From JANOAR01 sp031411235 (GTDB lineage Bacteria > Verrucomicrobiota > Verrucomicrobiia > Verrucomicrobiales > Verrucomicrobiaceae): 64,000 bases of DNA. The notes under the pieces were generated by a model, which made no database searches, was not told the DNA's origin, and saw only the letters and a program-made list of their open reading frames with translations. Made by a program: the position numbers and the translations under genes. Where the stretch lies: NCBI GenBank assembly GCA_031411235.1, contig JANOAR010000151.1:1-64000 (forward strand). Reading direction: 5' to 3'. Below are positions 36,723 through 45,588 of this stretch, piece by piece. How positions within the stretch are numbered: position 1 is the stretch's first letter; each line of letters begins with the position of its first letter.

Positions 36723-37994
36723 TCACACAAGGCCTGGCAAACTCGTGCCCGTGCTCGATCCGAACTCCTCGGCTTCAATGCCCATGCGGTGGAGCATCTG
36801 CACGAACAGGTTGCTCATGGGCTGATTGTTCTTGGCGTCAAAAGCGAGATGCTGGCCGTGCTTAAAGCCGCCACCCGCCATGAGCAGCGGCAGGTTGTGC
36901 CAGTCGTGACTGTTGGCGTTGCCGAGGTTGCTGCCGAAAACGATCATGGTGTTGTCGAGCAGTGTGCCGCCGCCTTCCTTCTTGGACTTCAACGCAGTGA
37001 GTAGATCACGGTAGGCTTTAAACTCCTCGCTCTCGATGCGCTGGAGCTGGTCGAGCTTGGTCGGATCTTGGCCGTGATGGGAAAGGTTGTGATGGTCAAT
37101 GGTCACGCCTGGCACCGGGATCACGCTGCCGCCGCCCTGGACGAGGATGGTGATGGCGCGCGTGCTGTCGGTCTGCACCGCGAGCGGCACCAGATCATAG
37201 AGCAGGCGCATCCGCGCGATGAGATCAGCCTCGTTGTCCACGTCCTGCGGCGGCTGGGCATCGACCTTCGGCTTAGGCTTGGTCACCCAGGCCTCGGCCT
37301 TGTGCATGCGCTGTTCCATCTCGCGCACGGAAGTAAAGTATTCGTCCAGCTTCTCCTTGTCCGCCGCACCGACGCGACGCTCGAAGCGCTTCGCTTCCTC
37401 CATCACGGTGTCCATGATGCTCTCGCCTTCCTTGAGCTTCTGCATCTGTGCCTGGATCTCCCAGTCCTTGCCATCGAGGAAGAGTTTCGCGAACACCTGC
37501 GAAGGCTTCGAGTAAGCAGGCACCATGACGCCGCTGCGCGTGTAGCTCTGGCTCGACTGGCCGTTGGTGCTGAGCGCGAGCGAGGGAAAGCGTGTTTCAT
37601 AGCCGATCTTCTCCGCCACGTATTGATCAATGGAGACCGTGTTGCGGAAGCCGCCCAGACCAGGGCCTCGCGCCGAGGTCAGCCACGTCATCTGCGATGA
37701 ATGACCATCCAGTCCATTCTGATCGGGATGCGAGACACCGGAGAAGATCGTGAAGTCATTCCGGTGCTCCTTGAGCAGATCCAAGTAAGGCGTTGGCGTG
37801 TAGGCCTTGCCCGTCTCTTTGGGGAACAAGCTCGGCCCATAGATGCCCAGCGATGCACACGCGAAGACTATGCGCTTCGGTGGCTGCGCGCCTGCGGCAC
37901 GCAGTGAGCGCGGCAGCATGGCGTCAAGGAATGGCAGCGCGAGGGAGACGCTGGTGCCACGGATGAAACTGCGACGTGAAAGGGGATTGCTCAT
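36723..37994 (-). CDS. DUF1552 protein, Tat-exported
   Basis: A 423-residue protein with twin-arginine signal SRRSFIRGTSVSLALPFLDAM and DUF1552 blocks (KRIVFACASLGIYG, PYLDLLKEHRNDFTIFSG, IVFGSNLGNANSHDWHNLPL). It follows the DUF1592 gene by 41 bp and is likely co-expressed; these two families are nearly always paired in planctomycetes and verrucomicrobia. No biochemical role is proven for DUF1552. Confidence 0.93.
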   Translation of the reverse strand: MSNPLSRRSFIRGTSVSLALPFLDAMLPRSLRAAGAQPPKRIVFACASLGIYGPSLFPKETGKAYTPTPYLDLLKEHRNDFTIFSGVSHPDQNGLDGHSSQMTWLTSARGPGLGGFRNTVSIDQYVAEKIGYETRFPSLALSTNGQSSQSYTRSGVMVPAYSKPSQVFAKLFLDGKDWEIQAQMQKLKEGESIMDTVMEEAKRFERRVGAADKEKLDEYFTSVREMEQRMHKAEAWVTKPKPKVDAQPPQDVDNEADLIARMRLLYDLVPLAVQTDSTRAITILVQGGGSVIPVPGVTIDHHNLSHHGQDPTKLDQLQRIESEEFKAYRDLLTALKSKKEGGGTLLDNTMIVFGSNLGNANSHDWHNLPLLMAGGGFKHGQHLAFDAKNNQPMSNLFVQMLHRMGIEAEEFGSSTGTSLPGLV

Positions 37995-38035
37995 GATGAT
38001 CTGGTGGTTCCAACGTTTGATCTCTGAAGGTCTAG

Positions 38036-40477
38036 CTACTTGCTCAAGAAAACCGGCGACGCCACAACGGCATGAACGAGCGACCTTAGCCCGCCACCAT
38101 CGGCTTTGGTTTGCTTCACGACGGTCTCAATCGCTGCACGGTCGGCAAACTGAATGCCTGCGCCGGTACCGTAGATCATGAGCTTGGAAGCGAGCGCGTT
38201 GAGCACTTGATCCTGCTGCGAAATCAGCAGCTTTTTGAAGTCCTTGATGCCGGTGAACGTGCGGCCATCGGGCAGTTCACCGCTGGCATCGACGGGCAGG
38301 CCTTCTTTGTATTGCCAGACGTTTTGGCCGTTGAGCTTGCGCTTCGTGTTCGTGCCTTTGTCCTGGGAGCGGTAGGTTTCACGCCAGCCGCCGATGACAT
38401 CAAAGCTCTCCAACGCAAAGCCGGGCGGGTCGATGTTCTGGTGGCAGCCCGCGCAGGACTCAGAATCGCGATGCTTCGCGAGCTGCTCGCGGATGGTCGT
38501 GGTGCCGCGCGTGTCGGGCTCAATGGAGCCCACACTTGGCGGTGGCGGCGCAGGCGGCTGATTGAGCAGGCGTTTGAGCACCCAGGCACCGCGCAACACG
38601 GGCGAAGTCACCGTGCCATTCGCCGTGACCTTCAAAACACTGGCCTGCGTGAGCACACCACCGCGTGGACTGTCCGGTGTGAGCGCTACGCGGCGAAACT
38701 GCTCGTTCGACACGCCTTCGATTTCGTAGTGCTCAGCGAGGCGGCGGTTCAGCATGGCGAAGTCGGAGTCGATGAAGCTGCTCACGGGCAGATTTTTGCT
38801 CAGCACTTCGTTAAAAAACGCCTCCGTCTCCGACACCATCGAGATCTGCAACAGCATGTCGAACTCGGGATACAAACGCTTGTCCGGCGAGGTCGCGTCG
38901 ATGCCGCGCATGTCGAGCCATTGGCCGACGAAGTTCTTGGTGAAGGCTTTGGCTTTGTCGCTCTTCAGCAGGCGTTCGACCTGGGCTCGCAGCGTCGCGG
39001 GTTGCGTGAGTTTCTTCGCGGTGGCTAGCTGGATGAGTTCTGCATCCGGCATCGTGCTCCAGAGAAAATAGGCAAGACGCGATGCCAGCGCGAAGTCATC
39101 AAGCTTGCCGGGACGCTCTTCAAACAAGAGGAACTGCGGTGCGGTCATGAGCGCACGCAAGCCCACGCGCATGGCGTTCTCGAAGGTCTGCCCAGCATCC
39201 AGCGAGTCCGTGGCGAGCTTCACGAAACGATCCGTCTCACCCGGTTCCAGGGGGCGGCGAAAGGCGCGAGTGGCGAACTGCGTGAGCCCGGTGCTGAGCG
39301 CGGCCTTGGCATCCGTGGGTGCGAACTCAAAGCCGATGGACTTGCCATTGCGATCCTTACGTTTGAAAGGCGGTAGCGTGCTGAGTGGCACATCGCCCAT
39401 GGCGAGCTTCAGGCTCGGCGGTGGCCAGGTGGTAATGAGTGGGCCTTCGACTTCGACCCATTGCATCGCGATGCCAGTGCCAGTGAAGTCTTTGGCACCG
39501 ATGCCGTGGACATTTTTGCCGCTCTTATCATGCCCGATTCCCTCGGCATTGATGACGATGTGTTCATTGGTTAGGTTCGCCGTGAACTCAAACTCGCGTG
39601 GCTGGTCGGGGGGCAAATCGCAGTACGCGAGCAATTGCTTCTCGCGGTAGTTGTTGCTGTAAATCATGAGCGCCACGGGCTGTCCCTGTGACTGCACCGC
39701 ATAGCCGGAGAGCTTGATTTTATAAGTGCCTGGGCTTGGCAGACGACACTGTTTTAGGCCCACGAGGTAGTCGGCGGTGGTGAACATGATCACCGCGTCA
39801 GGCAGTTCCCGGAACATGACGCGATGCGCGGAATTGGGGTTGTTCTTGTCGGTGATGGTGCCAGCGGGCGTGTCGAGGTTTTTGCGGATGCCCTCCTCGT
39901 CCTTATAGCTGAAGCGTTTCTTCATCGGCTCCGGTTTCTGCGTTAAAACAATGGCGGCATCGAGTGCGGCGTCAGCGGCCTCCAGATACTTTTCAATCTG
40001 AAGCTGCGAGAAGCGCAAGCCCTCCGCCACCGTGTCGAAGCCGTGCATGATCGAATCCTCCGGCAGGATGTGCTTTAGCGGCACATCAATGCCTAGCAAA
40101 TCATGAACCGTATTCTCATACTCCGTGCGGTTCAGCCGACGCAGCACCGTGCGACCTGCGGTTGCCTGCTGTTGCTGGTTAAACTCATGCAGTGGCTTTT
40201 GCAGAGAGGCGAGGAATGCACCTTGCGCCTTAGTTTCGGGCCGCTCCTTCTTTGCGGGCGGCATCTCGCCTTTGGTCACGCGATCATAAATTTTTTCCCA
40301 GGCGTCGAGGTTCTTTCGCTCCTCGGGCTTCCAGTGCAGTGCGCTGAGATCCAGGCCACCTTTTTTCACTTCGCCGTCATGGCATTCGGCGCAGTGCTTG
40401 TCGAAGAAGGGTTTTAACACCGTGTCGGGTGCGCCACTCGCGAGGTTGGTGAGGATGAGGAAAACAAGTGAACGCAT
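38036..40477 (-). CDS. planctomycete-type cytochrome C / DUF1587-1592-1588-1585 protein
   Basis: An 813-residue exported protein with a short signal (about 1-16). CAECH heme-c motif (Cys29, Cys32, His33) begins PSCyt1. The DUF1587, DUF1595, DUF1592, DUF1588 and DUF1585 modules follow: RLNRTEYENTVHDLLGI (DUF1587), AFRRPLEPGETDRFVKLA (DUF1595), ASRLAYFLWSTMPDAEL (DUF1592), a second SCAGCH heme-c motif in DUF1588 and GREFTGIKDFK-like DUF1585. The role of these proteins is not established; electron transfer to surface polymers has been suggested. First gene of the pair with DUF1552. A longer frame to 40504 adds only nine residues without a signal. Confidence 0.93.
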   Translation of the reverse strand: MRSLVFLILTNLASGAPDTVLKPFFDKHCAECHDGEVKKGGLDLSALHWKPEERKNLDAWEKIYDRVTKGEMPPAKKERPETKAQGAFLASLQKPLHEFNQQQQATAGRTVLRRLNRTEYENTVHDLLGIDVPLKHILPEDSIMHGFDTVAEGLRFSQLQIEKYLEAADAALDAAIVLTQKPEPMKKRFSYKDEEGIRKNLDTPAGTITDKNNPNSAHRVMFRELPDAVIMFTTADYLVGLKQCRLPSPGTYKIKLSGYAVQSQGQPVALMIYSNNYREKQLLAYCDLPPDQPREFEFTANLTNEHIVINAEGIGHDKSGKNVHGIGAKDFTGTGIAMQWVEVEGPLITTWPPPSLKLAMGDVPLSTLPPFKRKDRNGKSIGFEFAPTDAKAALSTGLTQFATRAFRRPLEPGETDRFVKLATDSLDAGQTFENAMRVGLRALMTAPQFLLFEERPGKLDDFALASRLAYFLWSTMPDAELIQLATAKKLTQPATLRAQVERLLKSDKAKAFTKNFVGQWLDMRGIDATSPDKRLYPEFDMLLQISMVSETEAFFNEVLSKNLPVSSFIDSDFAMLNRRLAEHYEIEGVSNEQFRRVALTPDSPRGGVLTQASVLKVTANGTVTSPVLRGAWVLKRLLNQPPAPPPPSVGSIEPDTRGTTTIREQLAKHRDSESCAGCHQNIDPPGFALESFDVIGGWRETYRSQDKGTNTKRKLNGQNVWQYKEGLPVDASGELPDGRTFTGIKDFKKLLISQQDQVLNALASKLMIYGTGAGIQFADRAAIETVVKQTKADGGGLRSLVHAVVASPVFLSK

Positions 40478-40615
40478 GGGGATCGAAACGTAGCGAAGTG
40501 GCACCTTAAGTCAGTGCGATTCGTGTCGGGCGGATCATTTCGGAAAACTCTGGCAATTCAACCCTCAGTGCGTGGAAAAACTAGCGGCGAGTGTTCTCGG
40601 GCGAGGGGATGTTCG

Positions 40616-40631
40616 AGCCAGCAAGCTGGCT
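40616..40631. repeat. REP-like palindrome, copy 2
   Basis: AGCCAGC-AA-GCTGGCT preceded by GGGGATGTTCG (40605-40615), the same leader as the copy at 16147-16162. The closing C-G pair there is A-T here, so the stem is conserved by compensatory change. Confidence 0.6.
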
Positions 40632-40651
40632 AGTGGTAGCGGTGGCAAGCG

Positions 40652-41063
40652 CTGAGCCTTACCCACATCTCAGAAGATACAGCTTGTACAATGGTTGCAG
40701 TGGGTATCTTCAGAGGGGTGTCTTCATTATCTCCAGCAGCGCCTCCAACGTATCCGAACACCTTCCACACCGATGCGCAGCAAGCCTTGGAGGAATTTGG
40801 AAGTATTGAACTTGGCGACTTGCGTAGCAACCGGCGCTTGGTTCAAGTCTTCGGCTTGATGCTCAACTCTCCTGGCAAATCCATCCCGCAATGCACGCAC
40901 AGCGTGGCTGAGGCCAAGGCCGCCCGGCTAGGCGGCCATCTAGGACGCAAAGGCGACGGCCACCCCGATGATCAAGTCCTCTGGCAAGGCCTACACAAAC
41001 TCGAAGCCATCACCGAAGCATGGAGGAGGTTCAAACCTCAAAATATTTGTGGGTAATGCTCAG
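40652..41063. mobile_element. internally deleted IS4/Tn5-type element
   Basis: A 412-bp element with 16-bp terminal inverted repeats CTGAGCCTTACCCACA (left) and CTGAGCATTACCCACA (right, read on the minus strand), flanked by the 8-bp direct repeat GGCAAGCG (40644-40651 and 41064-41071), a target-site duplication. The enclosed frame 40691-41056 (121 codons) joins an N-terminal transposase DNA-binding part (GSIELGDLRSNRRL...) directly to a C-terminal tail (LGRKGDGHPDDQVLWQG). The catalytic core is missing, so it could move only with help from another copy. It lies inside the 978-bp gap 40478-41455. Confidence 0.85.
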
Positions 41064-41075
41064 GGCAAGCGATAG

Positions 41076-41437
41076 CGCGACACCGCTGTCGCTAGGCCGA
41101 GAAACTTCCGAGCGATGGGAAAGCGTGAGCGGAGGGCTGGGCGCAGGGTAATTTCCCAGCGCAAGGACTCCGATAATAAGGCGCTGGGTGACTTGGTAGC
41201 CACTCGCTCCGACGACAGCGGTGTCGCCGATGCAAGGGCCTTGCCCTTGCATCTCTGCCACACGCATTGCTTCGCTTTGCTCACCCTTCGGGCAGCCTAC
41301 GGCTGGCTATCTCCGCTTCGCTACGGTTCCACGACGCTGCCGCGTTCATCAAAGCGCAATGCTCCAACGAGGCCCCCCTGCACTTCGAGAGCACGGATGC
41401 TATCGCAAATCGCGACACCGCTGTCGCTAGGCCGAGA
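41076..41437. repeat. repeats with palindromic core in the lpxB downstream gap
   Basis: Two direct copies of a 27-bp unit lie at 41076-41102 and 41411-41437, each with the hairpin GCGACA-CCGC-TGTCGC. A third, inverted core CGACAGCGGTGTCGC lies at about 41213-41228. The open frames here (for example 41115-41492 +) are low-complexity and Arg/Pro-rich and look like chance. The region is the decayed DNA between the IS element and lpxB. Confidence 0.65.
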
Positions 41438-41455
41438 GACTTACTACTTTTCCGC

Positions 41456-42580
41456 CTACACCGCCCCCAGCAAGATCTTCGCCGTGCGTTGATACGCTCC
41501 GCCAACTCCCAGCGTGGCGACCACGGCGGCGAGGTCGTTTTGCAAGGCGGTTCGTTTATTCTCGTCGTTCAGCAGTTCCAGCAGGGCATCGCCAGTGGTC
41601 TTCGGATTGAAGCGATGCTGGACGAACTCCTGCACGACTTCATGGCCTGCGAGGATGTTGATGATGCCGAGGTGCTTGATGCGGACGAGCAACTTGCCTG
41701 CGAGGTAGGTGGGCCAGGCGACCTTGTAAATGAGGGCGTAGGGCAGGCCGAAGCAGGCGGCCTCCAGCGTGGCGGTGCCGCTGGCGACGGCACCGACTTC
41801 GGCGCGTTGCATGAGATCATAGACGGTGCCGGTTTCGATCCACATCTTGGCCTCGGGCATACCGGCGGCATCGGCCATGGCGCGCATCTCGCCCGCGAGG
41901 ACTTCGCTGGTGGCGCTGACGGCGAATCTTGCCTGGGGCATGGCGGCTTTGATGTACTTCGCGGTCAACATCATCACGGGGAAGTGCCGCTGCACCTCGG
42001 TGAGGCGGCTGCCGGGGAACCAACCGACGAGCCCTGGCTCGCGCTTCCACGAGCGGCGCAGGGTTTCCACACGATCGACCATGGGATGCCCGGCGAACTC
42101 GGTGCGCAGGCCGCTGCTCTCGTAGAGCGGCTTTTCAAACGGGAAGATGCAGACCATCAGGTCGAGCACCTCGGCCATGGTTTTGATGCGACCTTTTTTC
42201 CAGGCCCAGACTTGTGGGCTGATGTAATAAAGGATGCGGGTGTCGATGTTTTTCTGCCTGATTTTCTTGGCCAGCCGCAGGTTGAACCCTGGGTAATCAA
42301 CCAATATCACGGCATCAGGTTTTTCATTTGAAATGGCGTCCATGCAAGCGTCGAAGCGCTGCTTGAAGTAGCCGTAGCGAGCGAGCACTTCGCTGAGGCC
42401 GACGACGGCAGCAGACTCCACCCAGTCCTCAATGCCTGCGCCTCCGACATCGCGCATTCGCGGGCCACCGAGGCCGAGAAATTTCGTGTCGGGGGCGAGC
42501 ACCAGCATCTCGCGCATGACACCAGCGGCGTGGGTGTCGCCACTGATCTCTCCTGCGATGATGACGATGCGTTTGCTCAC
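41456..42580 (-). CDS. lpxB: lipid-A-disaccharide synthase
   Basis: A 374-residue GT19 glycosyltransferase that joins UDP-diacyl-GlcN and lipid X to form the tetraacyl disaccharide of lipid A at the inner membrane. Family blocks are GEISGDTHAAGVM, LVDYPGFNLRLAKK, YYISPQVWAWKKGR, PGSRLTEVQRHFPVM and SGTATLEAACFGLP. Length is normal. Four bases separate it from the Gfo/Idh/MocA gene upstream. Together with lspA nearby, it supports a Gram-negative envelope with LPS. Confidence 0.96.
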   Translation of the reverse strand: MSKRIVIIAGEISGDTHAAGVMREMLVLAPDTKFLGLGGPRMRDVGGAGIEDWVESAAVVGLSEVLARYGYFKQRFDACMDAISNEKPDAVILVDYPGFNLRLAKKIRQKNIDTRILYYISPQVWAWKKGRIKTMAEVLDLMVCIFPFEKPLYESSGLRTEFAGHPMVDRVETLRRSWKREPGLVGWFPGSRLTEVQRHFPVMMLTAKYIKAAMPQARFAVSATSEVLAGEMRAMADAAGMPEAKMWIETGTVYDLMQRAEVGAVASGTATLEAACFGLPYALIYKVAWPTYLAGKLLVRIKHLGIINILAGHEVVQEFVQHRFNPKTTGDALLELLNDENKRTALQNDLAAVVATLGVGGAYQRTAKILLGAV

Positions 42581-42584
42581 GGTT

Positions 42585-43622
42585 TTAGGATTTGGCCTGG
42601 GCGTTGCCGCGCTCGATCTGCTCGGTTATTTGCAAGGCGAGGCGCAGGGCCTCGGTGCCTTCCTGGCCTGTGACGACGGGCCGCTTGCCCAGCCGGGCGC
42701 ACTCGACGAAGGCCGTCAGCTCCAGCTTCAGCGGCTCGTCCTTTTCCACGGGCACGGGTTCGCGAACGATGCGACGCCCGGCGAACTCGGTGACGATGGT
42801 GGCATCCGTGGCGAGGCCGAAGAGCTTGCCCAGCAATGTGCTCTCTTTTTCATCGGTGCCAGCGAGGCGCATGATGTGGCCTTCTTGCTTCTGGTAGTCG
42901 AGGGAGAGGTAGGCATCTTTCTGGAAGACGCGGATTTTGCGCACTTTGTCCTGGCTGATGCGGCTGGCTGAGATGGTGGCGACGCAGCCATTGGCGAAGC
43001 GAATACGCACATCGGCGATGTCTTCGCGAGCGCTGAGCACGGCGACGCCCACGGCATCAATTTGCACCACAGGTGACTTGACGAGGTGCAGGATGATTTC
43101 CAGGTCGTGAATCATCACATCGAGCACGACGCCGACATCCATGCTGCGCCCAGGGTGCGGGGAAAGGCGGGTGCATTGGATGAACTGCGGCTGGCTCATG
43201 CGCTGTTCGAGTTCGCGCATCACGGGGTTGAAGCGCTCGATGTGGCCGACTTGCAAAATGACGCCGCGTGCTTGCGCGAGGTTCACGAGAAACTGTGCTT
43301 CTTCCAGCGAATCGGAGATGGGCTTCTCCACCAGCACATGCTTGCTGTTTTCCAACAGGAAGCCGCCGATCTCGCGATGCGCCACGGTCGGCACGGCCAC
43401 GGTGGCGGCATCCACGCGGGCGGTGAAGTCGGCGAGATCGCTCACCGCACGAGTGCCATACTGGGCGGCTAGTTCTTCTGCGCGAGCTTGATTCGTGTCG
43501 AAGATGGCCCCGAACTCAATGGCTCCGCCACTGTTCTTGGCCAGTTCGCCGATAATTCGTGCGTGGTTCCGCCCGATGGCTCCGACGCCCGCGACGCCGA
43601 CTCTGAATGTCTTGTTGCTCAT
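42585..43622 (-). CDS. Gfo/Idh/MocA oxidoreductase linked to lpxB
   Basis: A 345-residue NAD(P)-dependent oxidoreductase. Rossmann motif GVAGVGAIGRNHARI (N-terminus), the catalytic EKPISDSLEEA, and VGHIERFNP where the substrate-binding half begins. Its position next to lpxB resembles GnnA, the UDP-GlcNAc 3-dehydrogenase that diverts lipid A precursors to the diamino-sugar GlcN3N. The aminotransferase partner GnnB is not seen here, so that assignment is only a possibility. Confidence 0.9.
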   Translation of the reverse strand: MSNKTFRVGVAGVGAIGRNHARIIGELAKNSGGAIEFGAIFDTNQARAEELAAQYGTRAVSDLADFTARVDAATVAVPTVAHREIGGFLLENSKHVLVEKPISDSLEEAQFLVNLAQARGVILQVGHIERFNPVMRELEQRMSQPQFIQCTRLSPHPGRSMDVGVVLDVMIHDLEIILHLVKSPVVQIDAVGVAVLSAREDIADVRIRFANGCVATISASRISQDKVRKIRVFQKDAYLSLDYQKQEGHIMRLAGTDEKESTLLGKLFGLATDATIVTEFAGRRIVREPVPVEKDEPLKLELTAFVECARLGKRPVVTGQEGTEALRLALQITEQIERGNAQAKS

Positions 43623-43743
43623 TGCTCAAATAGTGGTGCGGCCCTGAAAATAACGGCGCAACCGGTGCAACCCGTCGCGGAAAGGCGAGGGCATGTCAAA
43701 CTGTGCGGCAAAGTTTGGCGGTTTGGCGCACCTATCCATGCAC

Positions 43744-44232
43744 TTACTTCGCAGCCGTTTCCTTCGGAGCCTCGAAGAAGGATGACGCTGCGAGCAGGAT
43801 CGCCGCACAGACGACGCAGGCATCGGCCACATTGAAGCTGGGCCAGATCATGAATTTCAAATCGAAGCGCAGGAAGTCGATGACGTAGCCGACCCAAAGC
43901 CGATCCGTCAGATTCCCGGCGATGCCAGCGATGAGCAAGGCCGCAGCCGTGGTGCTCATTTTGCCTGGGAAGGCACCTTTTTTCCAGAGCGTCAAGATCA
44001 CCGCCGCTGCGCCCAGCGAGAAGAAGCCAAAGAAATAATTCGCCCACCACTGGCCATTGCCCATACCAAAGGCGACCCCGGTATTGGCGGTGTGGTGCAG
44101 CCAGAAAAAATTCTCGATGACGGTGTATTCGGGGCCGTTCAGCTCAAACTTCGCGACATCGACGATCCAGTGTTTGGTGAGTTGATCGAGGATGTAGAGC
44201 GGTAGAGAAATGAGGAGCAGGAGTCGTGTCAT
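43744..44232 (-). CDS. lspA: lipoprotein signal peptidase II
   Basis: A 162-residue integral membrane aspartyl protease that cleaves prolipoproteins after diacylglyceryl transfer. It has four hydrophobic segments. Conserved blocks: DQLTKHW, NTGVAFGMG, AGIAGNLTDRLWVGYVIDF (Asp110) and FNVADAC (Asp137), the two catalytic aspartates. It may share transcription with the oxidoreductase and lpxB after a 121-bp gap. Confidence 0.96.
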   Translation of the reverse strand: MTRLLLLISLPLYILDQLTKHWIVDVAKFELNGPEYTVIENFFWLHHTANTGVAFGMGNGQWWANYFFGFFSLGAAAVILTLWKKGAFPGKMSTTAAALLIAGIAGNLTDRLWVGYVIDFLRFDLKFMIWPSFNVADACVVCAAILLAASSFFEAPKETAAK

Positions 44233-44327
44233 GGCTGAAAAAAGTGGCCTATGTCGGCCATTCGCGGCTTATTTCCACTCGAAGTGATCTGGCCATGATG
44301 AGTTTCCCAGCAAGGAGAGCTGGATCA

Positions 44328-44666
44328 CTAGGCTGAGCGCAGGGCGGTGATGGCTTGGCTCAAGGTTCTGGCCTTGGTCGTTGGCTGCATGGCGAGCAAA
44401 AGAGCATTGCCCAGCGAACCACAGAGACGCTCACGCACCTTATCGGTAAAGGTCTGCCATGCATCGTTGGAACCGCTCAGCATCTCGGTGGAACCAAGAC
44501 AATCTGTTGGCTGTTGGCTGATGGGTGACTCCATTTTTTCTTCAACGGTTTCACAAGATTCAAGGTAAGCCCTAAAACCAGCTCCGAAGCTGGACGACCC
44601 TGCTGGGTAAGCAGTCTGGGTCGAGGCGAGATCTGGCGCTGTCATGGCTGAGAGTGTGGTTTTCAT
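44328..44666 (-). CDS. small soluble protein, unknown
   Basis: A 112-residue protein (MKTTLSAMTAPDLASTQ...) with Ser/Thr-rich N-terminus and a helical C-terminus containing WQTFTDKVRERLCGSLGNALLLAMQPTTKAR. No signal or family recognised. The ATG at 44666 follows an AT-rich tract that also lies in front of the neighbouring NlpC/P60-like gene, which makes real expression plausible. Confidence 0.55.
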   Translation of the reverse strand: MKTTLSAMTAPDLASTQTAYPAGSSSFGAGFRAYLESCETVEEKMESPISQQPTDCLGSTEMLSGSNDAWQTFTDKVRERLCGSLGNALLLAMQPTTKARTLSQAITALRSA

Positions 44667-44759
44667 ATTTAATTTAGTTGTTTGATTTGAATGATTGAGA
44701 ATTAAAAACGTGATTTAATTTTGAGTTGAAACGAATAAAGGAGTCGCATATTTGACACT

Positions 44760-45518
44760 TTAGAGCCCAAAAGGGTGGCGCATGGTGAAGCCATTCATGG
44801 AGCGGGCTGTTGCACGCCAGCGAGGTCCTTGGCTTTCATAACCACCTGTTGTGTCGAGGCGCAGACCACAGACCGACATAAAGACATGCTCGCCAGCCTT
44901 GACGTAGATGGTGATGAATCGACCTGGGCCAGCTTCACCATAGTTAGCAAATTCCTTGGAAGAGAGCGGGCGATTCAATAATCCAGCCTTGATGAGAAGG
45001 TAGGAAGCCGAGCCTGAACAATCATAGCTGCTATCGTCCACACGGCTATGGCCACCACCACGTGTATAAGGCTTATCTTGAATATTATTGCCAGCGGCAA
45101 CGGCGGCACGGACGGGGGCAGGGAGATGGCTCGGCGCAGAAGCATACTTACCGTTGAACGAAAGGTAGTTTCCGCCTACGGCAGCTTGTGGGGCAGGCAT
45201 GGCACGGACTACGGGCATGGGTCTGGCCTGCTGGGGATAGGCACGCGCCACTTGGCGAGTCTGAGGGTAGGCATAAGCCACTTGGCGTGGTTGGGCATAC
45301 GCGACAGGCTGAGCGGCTGGGCGGTAGCCATAGGCAGCCGGTGGGTAGCCGTATGGATAAGCGATGCGCTGGACGGCAGCAGGAGCGCTGCGGTAGGCAC
45401 TCGCATAATAGCCAGACTGTGCCGAGGCCCTGGTTGAGCAAAATGTCCCCACAGTGACCATAGCTGTGAGAATTGTGACTGAGAGGCGAGTGAGGCTGAG
45501 TTGGATTGCGGTTTTCAT
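44760..45518 (-). CDS. secreted NlpC/P60-like (CHAP-fold) protein with Tyr/Ala/Pro-rich region
   Basis: From MKTAIQLSLTRLSVTILTAM (45518) the protein has 252 residues and a signal peptide about 1-34. Residues about 35-112 are Ala/Pro/Tyr-rich with repeats of RQVAxAYPQ. The C-terminal domain has SSYDCSGSASYLLIKAG (Cys167) and GEHVFMSV (His211), matching the Cys/His of NlpC/P60 endopeptidases, with a short domain. A Shine-Dalgarno (GGAG) lies 8 bp before this ATG, which decides the start over a longer frame from 45578. Likely cell-wall hydrolase or amidase, though the family also contains non-peptidases. Confidence 0.7.
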   Translation of the reverse strand: MKTAIQLSLTRLSVTILTAMVTVGTFCSTRASAQSGYYASAYRSAPAAVQRIAYPYGYPPAAYGYRPAAQPVAYAQPRQVAYAYPQTRQVARAYPQQARPMPVVRAMPAPQAAVGGNYLSFNGKYASAPSHLPAPVRAAVAAGNNIQDKPYTRGGGHSRVDDSSYDCSGSASYLLIKAGLLNRPLSSKEFANYGEAGPGRFITIYVKAGEHVFMSVCGLRLDTTGGYESQGPRWRATARSMNGFTMRHPFGL

Positions 45519-45549
45519 AGTTGACTCCGTTTTGATAATTGCTGTGATA

Positions 45550-45578
45550 ATTATTCCAGAAATTAGAATAAAGCGCAA
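45550..45578 (-). promoter_or_regulatory. candidate promoter of the NlpC/P60-like gene
   Basis: On the minus strand TTGCGC (45573-45578) and AATAAT (45550-45555) are 17 bp apart, in an AT-rich leader 30 bp upstream of the start codon. Read by eye only. Confidence 0.3.
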
Positions 45579-45588
45579 CTTGAATTTG

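Noticed and set aside
41115..41492. + strand frame between the IS relic and lpxB
   Set aside because: It crosses the palindromic repeats and antisense of lpxB, with no start signal or recognisable domain.
41267..42331. 354-codon + strand frame opposite lpxB
   Set aside because: Antisense shadow of lpxB; the lpxB frame carries all family blocks.
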